In this document: piece after piece, positions 34,540-43,900 of the stretch | Layout of the letters: each line of letters begins with the position of its first letter | How positions within the stretch are numbered: position 1 is the first letter of the stretch | Assembly (NCBI GenBank): GCA_937918905.1 | Contig: CAKZSH010000078.1 | Span: forward strand, 1 to 63,544 | Length of the DNA stretch: 63,544 nucleotides | Direction: 5' to 3' | DNA from: an uncultured Saprospiraceae bacterium | Lineage (GTDB): Bacteria; Bacteroidota; Bacteroidia; Chitinophagales; Saprospiraceae | The notes under the pieces: model-generated | The model's input: the letters and a program-made list of their open reading frames with translations, nothing else | What the model was told of the DNA's origin: nothing | Databases searched by the model: none | Translations under genes and position numbers: made by a program

Positions 34540-36798
34540 TTGAAAAAGTTAATAATTGCATTTATATCGTTTTTAGTGGTGTTCAGTACCCAAGCCGCTC
34601 ACATTATTGGAGGAGAAATTACCTACGAGTGTTTAGGTAATAACCAGTATGAGTTTACAATGAAGATCTATCGAGATTGTCAAAGCGATGGAGCTTTATT
34701 TGACTCACAGCCTGGGGCAAATACAGTAGCAACTATCACTATTTATAAGGATGAGTCAACTATTCCTCATATTCCTTCATTTGCTTTGGCTGCTCCCATC
34801 ATTACAATGATACCTCCTGATATATCAAATCCATGCTTGATAATTCCTAATGATGTATGTGTACAGGAAGGTATTTATACTTTTACCTTGACACTTCCCA
34901 ATGATCCTAAAGGGTATCATATTGTGTATCAAAGGTGTTGTAGAAATAGTTCCATTACCAACATACTTGAACCTGAATCAACTGGTGCAACTTATACCAT
35001 AGAAATTCCGCCTGCAGCTCAACAAACTTCTGCAGGTTGTGTAAATGATAGTCCTACTTTTAATAATTTTCCTCCTATCATTATATGTGCTAACGAACCT
35101 ATTGATTTTGACCACTCTGCAACTGACCCAGATGGAGACCAATTAGTTTATAAATTTTGTAGTCCTAAAAAAGGAGGAGGGACATTTGGAATTAACCCAC
35201 TTGAAGATGCATCTGCTCCAAATGGTGTAGCACCTGATCCTGATTCTCCACCACCATTCGAAAATGTGAATTTTATTGCACCTACTTATGGGCCACTTAA
35301 GCCAATGGCAGGTGATCCTCAGGTAACTATTAATTCTGCGACAGGATTAATTACGGGAGTACCGACTACCTTGGGACAGTTTGTAGTAGGTGTGTGTGTG
35401 GAAGAGTATCGGAATGGACAATTACTAGGAGTGGTAAGAAGAGATTTTCAATTTAATGTAGAAAGTTGTGAGCCTACTGTTTTTGCTCAAATTCAGAGTG
35501 ATGAGACAGTAGGAAATAGTGATTTTATAATCAATTCTTGTGGTAACAATGTAATTACATTTGTTAATCAAAGTTTTGATGAACAATTCATTAATAGTTA
35601 TGATTGGAGTTTCGACTTGAATAATGGTGATACCGCAACGTTTACAACTGAGAATGCGACAGTATCTTTTCCTGATTTAGGAACTTATGAAGGGCAATTG
35701 ATTCTCAATCTTGGATCGCAATGTGATGATACTGCAAATATTTTTGTAAATATTTATCCTGAAATTCAAGCTGATTTTTCTTTTGCTTATGATACTTGTG
35801 TAGCTGGGCCGGTGAGTTTTACAAATAATTCTTTTTCAGGGACTGGAAATATTACTGATAATTTTTGGGAGTTTGGAGATGGAAATACCAGTAACCAAGT
35901 TAATCCCAATTACCTGTATAATGCGCCTGGAACGATACCTGTGAACTTGACAGTTGAGGATGTGAATGGATGTGTAGATGATACTACCCAAATTGTAAAT
36001 TGGTTTCCAGTACCACCAATTCTAATTATTGAACCTAGTATTTTTATAGGCTGTGCTCCACAGGATGTATTTTTTAATAATCTCTCCACTCCGATTGATG
36101 ATACTTATGATATTCAATGGACCTTTGGAGATGGTGGAACAAGTACAGAAATAAGCCCTTCCTACACTTATGAAAACCCTGGGGTGTATGATGTGTCGAT
36201 AAGTGTCACCTCACCTATCGGATGTATGATTAGTGATTTTTTCCCAAACTGGATAACGGTTTTTGAATCGCCTACTGCGGCATTTACTTTTTCGCCAAAT
36301 CAACCTACGAACTTTTTACCTGATGTTGATTTTACCGATCAGTCTATTGATGCGGCACAATGGTTTTGGGACTTTAATGGCCAGGGAAATTCAATAGACC
36401 AAAATCCAATGTTTACTTTTCCAGATACTGGACTTCAGGAAGTGACTTTGATTGTTACCCATGAAACGGGTTGTCAAGATACAACCATACAGATTATTGA
36501 TATTGCTCCTAAAGTAGCTTACTTTTTACCAAATGCTTTTACTCCAAATAGCGATGCCGTAAATGATTTGTTTTATGGAAAAGGATTTTTTCTTGGAATG
36601 CAAAATTTCAATTTAACGATTTGGAATCGTTGGGGAGAATTGGTTTTTGAAACTACGGACCCTGATGAAGGTTGGAATGGAAGAAAAAATAATGAAGGAC
36701 GAAATTCGCCTCAAGGAGTTTATGTTGTTGTTGTTACCTACACGGGGCCTCGTGGAGAGAATATTGAGTTGAAAGGATTTGCTACCTTGATAAGGTAA
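34540..36798 (+). CDS. PKD-repeat surface protein with T9SS type B tail, paralogue 1
   Basis: There is no ATG before the signal peptide. I place the start at TTG 34540 (giving MKKLIIAFISFLVVFSTQA); TTG 34531 is the alternative. The mature N-terminal region (about 20-310) is shared with the paralogue at 37859: 'AHIIGGEITYECLGNNQYEF', 'YRDCQ', 'YHIVYQRCCRNSSITN' and 'FDHSATDPDGDQLVYKFCSP'. PKD-like domains follow ('WEFGDGNTSNQVNPNYLY', 'WTFGDGGTSTEISPSYTY'), and the end is a gliding-motility/CHU_C tail ('FFLPNAFTPNSDAVNDLFYG' type, 'WNRWGELVFETT'). It is a cell-surface or secreted protein, probably attached by T9SS; ligand unknown. Confidence 0.85.
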   Translation: MKKLIIAFISFLVVFSTQAAHIIGGEITYECLGNNQYEFTMKIYRDCQSDGALFDSQPGANTVATITIYKDESTIPHIPSFALAAPIITMIPPDISNPCLIIPNDVCVQEGIYTFTLTLPNDPKGYHIVYQRCCRNSSITNILEPESTGATYTIEIPPAAQQTSAGCVNDSPTFNNFPPIIICANEPIDFDHSATDPDGDQLVYKFCSPKKGGGTFGINPLEDASAPNGVAPDPDSPPPFENVNFIAPTYGPLKPMAGDPQVTINSATGLITGVPTTLGQFVVGVCVEEYRNGQLLGVVRRDFQFNVESCEPTVFAQIQSDETVGNSDFIINSCGNNVITFVNQSFDEQFINSYDWSFDLNNGDTATFTTENATVSFPDLGTYEGQLILNLGSQCDDTANIFVNIYPEIQADFSFAYDTCVAGPVSFTNNSFSGTGNITDNFWEFGDGNTSNQVNPNYLYNAPGTIPVNLTVEDVNGCVDDTTQIVNWFPVPPILIIEPSIFIGCAPQDVFFNNLSTPIDDTYDIQWTFGDGGTSTEISPSYTYENPGVYDVSISVTSPIGCMISDFFPNWITVFESPTAAFTFSPNQPTNFLPDVDFTDQSIDAAQWFWDFNGQGNSIDQNPMFTFPDTGLQEVTLIVTHETGCQDTTIQIIDIAPKVAYFLPNAFTPNSDAVNDLFYGKGFFLGMQNFNLTIWNRWGELVFETTDPDEGWNGRKNNEGRNSPQGVYVVVVTYTGPRGENIELKGFATLIR

Positions 36799-36804
36799 GG
36801 ATGG

Positions 36805-36860
36805 GAAGAAGTGAAATAGGGAAGACGGATTTACGATTTGAGAAGTTTTTTCGAAAATCG
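36805..36860. repeat. Single arm of hairpin H, partial
   Basis: 'gaagacggatttacgatttg' at 36823 onward matches one arm of the hairpins at 29140 and 63180; the second arm is missing. A fragment of repeat A (36901-36922) follows. Confidence 0.6.
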
Positions 36861-36928
36861 GTAAGGTTAATTGATAAAGTTTATCAATAAAAAAATCAAC
36901 AGCCGTCGGATGTAAATCCGATTTTCAA

Positions 36929-37385
36929 GAAATAAAACCAGAGGCGCAATCATCGTGTAACAATACACCTACATTTGACGATCACACCCCAATTGTATTG
37001 TGTGTTAACCAACCCTTTTCTTTCGATCATTCCGCAACTGATATTGAGGACGATAGATTAATTTATAGTATGTGTAGTCCAGTCAAAGGTGGCGGAACTA
37101 CTGGTTGGTTGACTCCTGGAAATTCAAGTGATATCAATGGAACCAATCCTGATCCTGATGCACCTCCTCCATATGAAAATGTTAATTTTATTAGCCCTCC
37201 ATTTCATCCTAATAATCAGATGGGAGGAGATCCTATTCTTTCGATTGATGAAGAGACTGGAATACTTTCAGGAACACCCAACATTTCTGGACAATTTGTA
37301 GGAGTAGTTTGTATAACTGAAATTAGAAATGGAGAAGTTTTGAGTACGGTACTGCGAGATTTTCATTTTAATGTTACTGTATGTG
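36929..37385 (+). pseudogene. Internal fragment of a third PKD-protein paralogue
   Basis: The open frame encodes EIKPEAQSSCNNTPTFDDH and then 'FDHSATDIEDDRLIYSMCSP', 'GGDPILSIDEETGILSGTP' and 'LRDFHFNVTVC'. These align with about residues 165-315 of both flanking proteins. No signal peptide, PKD repeats or type B tail remain. The homology starts 7 bases after a fragment of repeat A (36901-36922), suggesting that the repeat marks the break point. A third tandem copy that was partly deleted is the simplest view. Confidence 0.8.
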
Positions 37386-37502
37386 CTACCTCAAGGTATT
37401 TATTTAGAAACGATGAAAATGAATGAGTTACCACAAGGTATTTATTTTTTAAAAATAAAAAATTCGTCAAAATTGATTTTAAAACGCGTAGTTGTTCAGT
37501 AA
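37386..37502 (+). pseudogene. Displaced T9SS type A sorting-tail remnant
   Basis: One base out of frame with the preceding fragment, this reading frame gives LPQGIYLETMKMNELPQGIY and then 'FLKIKNSSKLILKRVVVQ' and a stop. That is the classical end of a type A T9SS tail (LPxGxYFLKI...KRVVVQ), with 'LPQGIY' duplicated. The intact neighbours use type B tails, so this piece came from a different gene. Confidence 0.7.
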
Positions 37503-37858
37503 AGCAGCAAATACTAGCAGCAAAGTGTCATCAATTTAATATTGCCGTTGTTTTTACTAAAATATTATTAGTTTTTTGTTTATTTTTAAAAAACCGCATC
37601 TTAGAGTAACCATAATGAGTTAATTTGCATATTAATTTATAATGGTAAGTAATTGCTCACATTAATTTGTATGTTTTTTTGAGGTTATTTTTTCAGCCTT
37701 CTAGGCAAAAAACGTAGGCGAACCCTGCGGTTCGGCGAGGCTTTTTAAGGATTAAAAAAGAATCCAAAATAACTTATGAATAATTATGGAGAAGAGCCTT
37801 ACTTATGTTTTATAAAATTAGATATTCCCTGATCTCCCTTTCAAAAAATAAAATAGAA
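37503..37858. other. Intergenic region with GC-rich hairpin
   Basis: It contains an inverted repeat 'cgaaccctgcggttcg' (37718-37733) inside a larger AGCCT...AGGCT frame, like a mobile palindrome. AT-rich otherwise; no promoter box assigned. Confidence 0.45.
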
Positions 37859-40126
37859 ATGAAATTTAACCTAAAATATATTCTTTGTACCTTTTTCTTA
37901 ATCAGTCAATTTATAGGAAATGCTGCGCATATCATTGGAGGGGAAATGACATACAATTGTTTAGGAAATGGCGACTATGAAATTACCTTAAAAGTATATC
38001 GAGATTGTCAAGGAGGAGGAGCACAATTTGATGGTCCCAATAACGGAGCAATGTCGATTTATAATGGCAATTCAACTTTTGAGTTTGACCGAATTACAAT
38101 GCCCAATCCAGTAGTTACGGATATCCAACCTGATATAAATAATCCTTGTTTGATTTTACCATCTAATATTTGTGTTGAACAAGGGGTGTATCAATTTAAT
38201 TTGAGTGATCAACAAGTAGGAAATATTAATTTACCAAATAGTGATAATAGTTATCATATCGTTTATCAACGATGTTGTAGAAATAATTCCATTACAAATA
38301 TTATCAATCCAGGAGAAACTGGTGCTACTTTTTATTTAGAAATTACGCCTGACGCTCAAGACTTATGTAATGATACTCCAGTATTTAATGATTTTCCTCC
38401 CATTGTAATTTGCGTTAATGAGGATTTAGTATTTGATCATTCAGCAACTGACCCAGATGGAGATTTGTTGGTATATGGATTATGTAGCCCACTCAAAGGA
38501 GGAGGAACAGCAGGATGGACTTCACCTGGAAATGCAGATGATTTTGATGGAACGAATCCTAATCCAGATAAATATCCACCTTACGATAATGTGAATTTTG
38601 ATTCGCCTACTTACGATCCTTTAGATCCCATAGGAGGGATGCCTGCTTTAAGTATCGATCCTGTAACAGGAATATTGACAGGACATCCTGTAGCCCAAGG
38701 TCAATTTGTAGTAGGGATATGTGTTAAGGAATATCGAAACGGAGTTTTGCTAAGTGTGGTTCAGCGAGATTTTCAATTTAATGTTGCCTTTTGCGAACCC
38801 ACAGTTGTTGCATCTGTGAATGGAGATGATTTGATTGCAACTGATCCGCTTTTTATGTTTTCCAATTGTAATGGAGATACGGTCTTTAATTTTCAAGCAC
38901 CAACTTCTCAATTTATCAATGATTATATTTGGGAATTTGATTTAGGAGGGGTTAATCCTTTATCGCTTAACCAACAAAATGTAAATGTTACCTTCCCAGG
39001 ATATGGTGTGTATAATGGACTATTAATTCTGAATCCGGGAACGCCATGTGGTGATTCTGCTACCATCGAAGTTGAAATTTTTGAACCGCCAACAGCAGAT
39101 TTTTCTTTTGATTATGATACTTGTGTGGCAGGGCCAGTTACCTTTACAGATTTATCGACACCTACTAATTTTCATGATTTAGAAACATGGGCTTGGGATT
39201 TTGGTGATGGTCAAATCTCTAATGAAACAGATCCCGTTTTGAATTATGTTGATCCTGGAGTATATAATGTTTCCTTATTAGTTACTGATGAAAATGGATG
39301 TACCAATACCAAAACAGAAGAAGTGACTTGGTTGCCTGTTCCTCCTTTAATTATAATTGAACCGAGTGAATTTCAAGGTTGTGCACCTTTGGATATATTT
39401 TTCAATAATTTATCGACTCCGATAGATGATACTTATGAAATTACTTGGGAGTTTGGTGATGGAGGAATTGGAGATGCCATCAGCCCATCGTACACTTATC
39501 AAAATCCTGGGACTTATGATATTCATGTGGGAATTACTTCACCTATTGGATGTTTTACTGAAAAGTTTTTCCCTGGGTTAATTCATGTGGATTCATTCCC
39601 TGTGGCAGATTTTTCCTTTGGCCCAGATCGAATTACCAATTTTCAACCTGAAGTAAATTTTACGAATCAATCGATTAGAGATGTACAATGGTTTTGGAAC
39701 TTTAATGATGAAGGTACTTCATTTCAAGAAAACCCAAGTTTTATTTTTCAAGATACGGGTCAACAAGTGGTCCAATTGGTTGTACTTACCGAAGCAGGAT
39801 GTCCTGATACGACTTATAAAGTAGTTGATATTATACCTGAAGTTCGATTCTTTTTACCAAATGCTTTTACTCCAAATGATGATACCGTTAATGATGAATT
39901 TAAAGGTGTTGGATTTTATCGAGGTATGAAAAATTATAATTTTGAAGTTTGGAATCGCTACGGTGAACTCATTTTTCAAACAACTGATCCGAATGTGGGG
40001 TGGAATGGAAGGCGAAGTAATGGGACTACAAAAATGCCCGCAGGGGTTTATATTTGTCATGTAACTTATACAACTCCACGAGGTGTGCCTAAAGAAGTAC
40101 AAGGATATATTACACTTGTAAAATAG
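37859..40126 (+). CDS. PKD-repeat surface protein with T9SS type B tail, paralogue 2
   Basis: Start set at the Met before 'KFNLKYILCTFFLISQFIGN' (37859), where the signal peptide begins; the longest frame starts at 37805. About 755 residues, with the same layout as the gene at 34540: N-terminal 'AHIIGGEMTYNCLGNGDYEI', 'YHIVYQRCCRNNSITN', 'FDHSATDPDGDLLVYGLCSP'. PKD-like domains follow ('WDFGDGQISNETDPVLNY', 'WEFGDGGIGDAISPSYTY'), then the CHU_C tail 'FFLPNAFTPNDDTVNDEF' and 'VWNRYGELIFQT'. The two proteins share most positions outside the signal peptide, so they arose by tandem duplication. A strong terminator follows. Confidence 0.87.
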   Translation: MKFNLKYILCTFFLISQFIGNAAHIIGGEMTYNCLGNGDYEITLKVYRDCQGGGAQFDGPNNGAMSIYNGNSTFEFDRITMPNPVVTDIQPDINNPCLILPSNICVEQGVYQFNLSDQQVGNINLPNSDNSYHIVYQRCCRNNSITNIINPGETGATFYLEITPDAQDLCNDTPVFNDFPPIVICVNEDLVFDHSATDPDGDLLVYGLCSPLKGGGTAGWTSPGNADDFDGTNPNPDKYPPYDNVNFDSPTYDPLDPIGGMPALSIDPVTGILTGHPVAQGQFVVGICVKEYRNGVLLSVVQRDFQFNVAFCEPTVVASVNGDDLIATDPLFMFSNCNGDTVFNFQAPTSQFINDYIWEFDLGGVNPLSLNQQNVNVTFPGYGVYNGLLILNPGTPCGDSATIEVEIFEPPTADFSFDYDTCVAGPVTFTDLSTPTNFHDLETWAWDFGDGQISNETDPVLNYVDPGVYNVSLLVTDENGCTNTKTEEVTWLPVPPLIIIEPSEFQGCAPLDIFFNNLSTPIDDTYEITWEFGDGGIGDAISPSYTYQNPGTYDIHVGITSPIGCFTEKFFPGLIHVDSFPVADFSFGPDRITNFQPEVNFTNQSIRDVQWFWNFNDEGTSFQENPSFIFQDTGQQVVQLVVLTEAGCPDTTYKVVDIIPEVRFFLPNAFTPNDDTVNDEFKGVGFYRGMKNYNFEVWNRYGELIFQTTDPNVGWNGRRSNGTTKMPAGVYICHVTYTTPRGVPKEVQGYITLVK

Positions 40127-40141
40127 TTTTTAATAAAAATT

Positions 40142-40183
40142 AAAAATGGTTTGAATTTGTAATTACAAATTCAAACCATTTTT
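40142..40183. terminator. Perfect-hairpin terminator
   Basis: Two 21-base perfectly complementary arms with no spacer (40142-40162, 40163-40183; 'tggtttgaatttgtaa'), starting with A and ending with T runs, 15 bases past the stop. Confidence 0.85.
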
Positions 40184-40270
40184 AAAAGAAATACTCCTTT
40201 CCAAAATTAGACTTCCATCTAGCTATTAAATCCTCTTCTTAGTATTGCATTCTTCTTTATTTTTATTGAA

Positions 40271-40615
40271 TTAATTCGTTTTTTTATCTAATAAGACCTT
40301 TAGTTTTTTTGCTTTATCAGCCATATAAGAATCGGTCAACCACATACCAAACTTCATTTTTCTAAAATGAAAAATGACTTTCGCCTTTTTACAAGACTCT
40401 GGAAAAAATGGAACTCCATTTACTATCCATGTAAAAACTCTTAACCATTTTGCTAATCTAGGAAACCAAATTTTATTTAATTCAATGGATTGTAAATCGT
40501 TGTAAGCGTAAAAACCAGAATTCTGTTCTGACTGTTCATCAATTAATTGAAATCCATTTTCAAGAAATTGGAATTCAATTTTTGGATATTTCTTTAAAAT
40601 GATATTTTCGCTCAT
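40271..40615 (-). CDS. Hypothetical cytoplasmic protein, 114 aa
   Basis: Small soluble protein with mixed strands and a basic, aromatic-rich centre ('LNKIWFPRLAKWLRVFTWIV') and a C-terminal helix ('MADKAKKLKVLLDKKT'). The middle hydrophobic stretch could be membrane-associated; the layout recalls PH-like domains, but no family is recognised. Stands alone between two plus-strand genes. Confidence 0.55.
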   Translation of the reverse strand: MSENIILKKYPKIEFQFLENGFQLIDEQSEQNSGFYAYNDLQSIELNKIWFPRLAKWLRVFTWIVNGVPFFPESCKKAKVIFHFRKMKFGMWLTDSYMADKAKKLKVLLDKKTN

Positions 40616-40932
40616 CTTATTTTCATTTCTATTTAATTCTTCTTCTGATGTTTACTAATGAACAATAGCTAGGGCTATTCCTCTCCAAAAACTCTTCGAT
40701 TGATGAAAAAACCTGGCTTTTTCGCCTCGAAGAAAAAATCTAAACAGGTTCTAAAGTAAGAATAATAATTAAGATTATGCTGGTTAAATGACACTAAACT
40801 AATAGATAAGATTCTTATTTTTGTTTTCTTCTTCTATCTTTATTTTCAGTTGGCATTTAATCTTTGAATGGTTAGATAAAAAAATCAAAAAGATTTTTTA
40901 CTGAATATGTTTAAAAAATTAAAACCTTAATA
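40616..40932. other. Intergenic region upstream of the subtilase gene
   Basis: Contains a TATTTTTG box at 40816-40823 fitting TAnnTTTG, 110 bases before the start, and an inverted repeat 'acctg...caggt' at 40709-40748. No gene seen. Confidence 0.35.
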
Positions 40933-43900
40933 ATGAAAAACCACTTACGGATCTCGATTTTATTTATAGTAATAATTTCCGTTTTTTTTACAAAAAATAT
41001 TACTGCTCAAAATAACGGAGTGAATTACAATTTTTATTTCCCGCAGGGGCAAACATGGATTCCTGAAAATATGGATGATTATTTTAAAGATGGGCCAGTT
41101 CATCGTGATGAAATCGTGAATGGAAAATACTACAGATTACTTCAATTTTTTGAAATTCCTTCTATCGAAGAAAGAGCTGATATGGAAGGATTAGGAATTG
41201 AGTTCCTAGATTATTACCCAAGTCGGGCTTACCTTGTAGCCATACCTGCTTCATTACAAAAATCAAAATTAAAGAACCGAGGTGCTCGGGCAATTATCCC
41301 ATTGAGTAGTGAAGTGAAAAAAGATAAAAACCTAATTGATATTGATGGTGGTCATGCTTCAGTACATGGTGATGAAGCGGATGTACTTTTACGATTTCAT
41401 CGAAATATAGATATGGACTGGGTGGAAAATGAAATCCGTAAAACTAGTGTTATACAATTTTACCCAATGGCTGAATCTAAAACGATGAGTGCTCGGATTC
41501 ACTTGAATGATATAGAAAATTTTGCAAGCCTTCCATATGTTTCTTATCTCGCATTGATGCCTGAAAAAGGGGAGCCAGAAGATCGAAGAGGGGGAAGCCT
41601 TCATCGTTCCAATGCCATAGATACAGAATATGCAAGCGGACGACATTATAATGGAGAAGGGGTAGGCGTACTAGTACGAGATGATGGATTGGTGGGGCCA
41701 CATATTGATTTTAAGGGAAGAGAATTTCAAGATGTTAGTGGTGATGGAGCGTCGAATCATGCTGATGGTGTGGCTGGAATATTTGCAGGAGCAGGAAATC
41801 TTAATCCTGATATTAAAGGAATGGCTGCGGGGGCTGATATGCATGTAATTAATTATGGAGCGGATTTTAACCAAAATTTGATTTCATTATCCTTACATCA
41901 AAATGAAGATGTACTCGTTGTAAATTCTTCATATAGTAACGGTTGTAATGCAGGATATACCATGATAACAGAAACGGTAGATCAACATGTTTTTGATAAT
42001 CCTACTTTACTCCATATTTTTTCTGCTGGAAACTCCAATGGAAATGATTGTGATTATGGTGCAGGTAACCAATGGGGAAATATTACTGGAGGACATAAAC
42101 AAGGAAAAAATGTGATGGCAACTGCTAATGTTTTTGAAAATGCATCCTTAGCAAATTCAAGTAGTAGAGGCCCTGCACATGATGGTAGAATCAAACCAGA
42201 TATTACTGCTAATGGACAAGGTCATTTATCCACAGATCCTTTTAATCAATATAAATCTTTTGGGGGTACGTCAGGTGCTGCTCCAGCAGTAGCAGGAGTT
42301 GCAGCACAGTTGCATCATGCTTTCCGTGACTTGAATGGAGGAACGACTGCAACTTCGGCGCTGATTAAGGGAACGATTATGAATACTGCAAATGACTTGG
42401 GAACACCTGGGCCAGATTTTAGATTTGGATGGGGACACCTCAACGCTTATCGAGCGTTTCGATTATTGGAAGATGGTCGGTATGAAGCTGCTACGATCAC
42501 TCAAGGACAAAACAATACACACACATTGAGTGTACCTGCCAATACAGTTCAGGTTAGAATTATGGTGTATTGGAATGAAACTCCTGCAGTTGCAGGAACG
42601 ATAAAAGCATTAGTGAATGATCTTGATATGATCGTAACTTCTCCTAGTGGAACTACAAAAATGCCATGGGTTTTGGATGAGTTTCCTGATCCAAATACTT
42701 TAGCACTTCCAGCTACGAATGGAGAAGATCACTTGAATAATGTGGAGCAAGTTTTATTTGATAATCCTGAAGCGGGAGATTATATAATTGATGTAAATGG
42801 ATTTGAAGTTCCGTTTGGGGTGCAAGATTATTATATTTTATATGAAGTGATAACGGATGAAATTACGGTGACTTATCCAATAGGAGGAGAAGGATTTGTT
42901 CCAGGTCAAGATGAGCGTTTACGATGGGATGCTTATGGTAATGATGGGAACTTCACGATAGACTATACAACAGATAATGGTGCGACTTGGCAAAATATTA
43001 CGACCACAAATGGTGATGAAAGAATGTTTTTATGGGAAGTGCCTAATGAAATTTCTGGAGAGGTACGTGTAAGAGTAAGTCGGGATAATAATACGGATGA
43101 AAGCGATGCAAATTTATCTATTTGCAGAGTTCCTTTTAACCTTCAAGTAGAACAATTTTGTCCTAACTATATGCGAGTCTCCTGGTCGGCAGTAGCGAAT
43201 GCTACTGGATATGATGTTTTTTATCTAGGGGAAAAATTTATGGATTCAGTAGGAACTACCGCCGCTTTGGAATTTGATATTCCCTTGCCAATGCCATTAG
43301 GCGATCATTGGTTTTCGGTAAGAGCTGTAGGTAATAATGGGTTGAGAGGAAAACGTGCCAATGCAGTTTTGTATAATGATGGATTGCTAGATTGTATTTT
43401 GGAAAATGATGTGGCGACTACTCAGTTATTTTCGCCATTAGAAACCAATCTAGTGAGTTGCGATCCACTTCAAAATACCATTTCTATTGAAGTAGAAAAT
43501 ACGAGTATCAACGACCAACCTTCCCTTTCTTTTGGATATCAAATTAATAATGATCCACCTGTTATAGAAAATTATTCAGGTACACTATCGACTGGAACGA
43601 CCATTGAATATACTTTTGCTACCCCATTAGAATTTACATCAAGTGGAGTATTTAATTTAAAAACATGGAGTTCCATTCCAAATGATGATGTCTTTTTTAA
43701 TGATACCATTAGGCGAACTATTTTTGCGAGCATAGGTGATCTTGCTGTTCCAAACCCTGAGTACAAACAAGATTTTGAAGAAGATAATTTTCCTCCTAGT
43801 GATTGGTTCGTTTCCAATTTTGATCAAGATTTTACTTGGGAACAAGTGATAGAAATAATGGGTTCAAGTGGAGAAGAAACCAAGGCGGTATTAATGAGAA

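Noticed and set aside
37690-37745. GC-rich hairpin considered as tRNA or small RNA
   Set aside because: No cloverleaf or T-loop pattern; better explained as a palindromic repeat.
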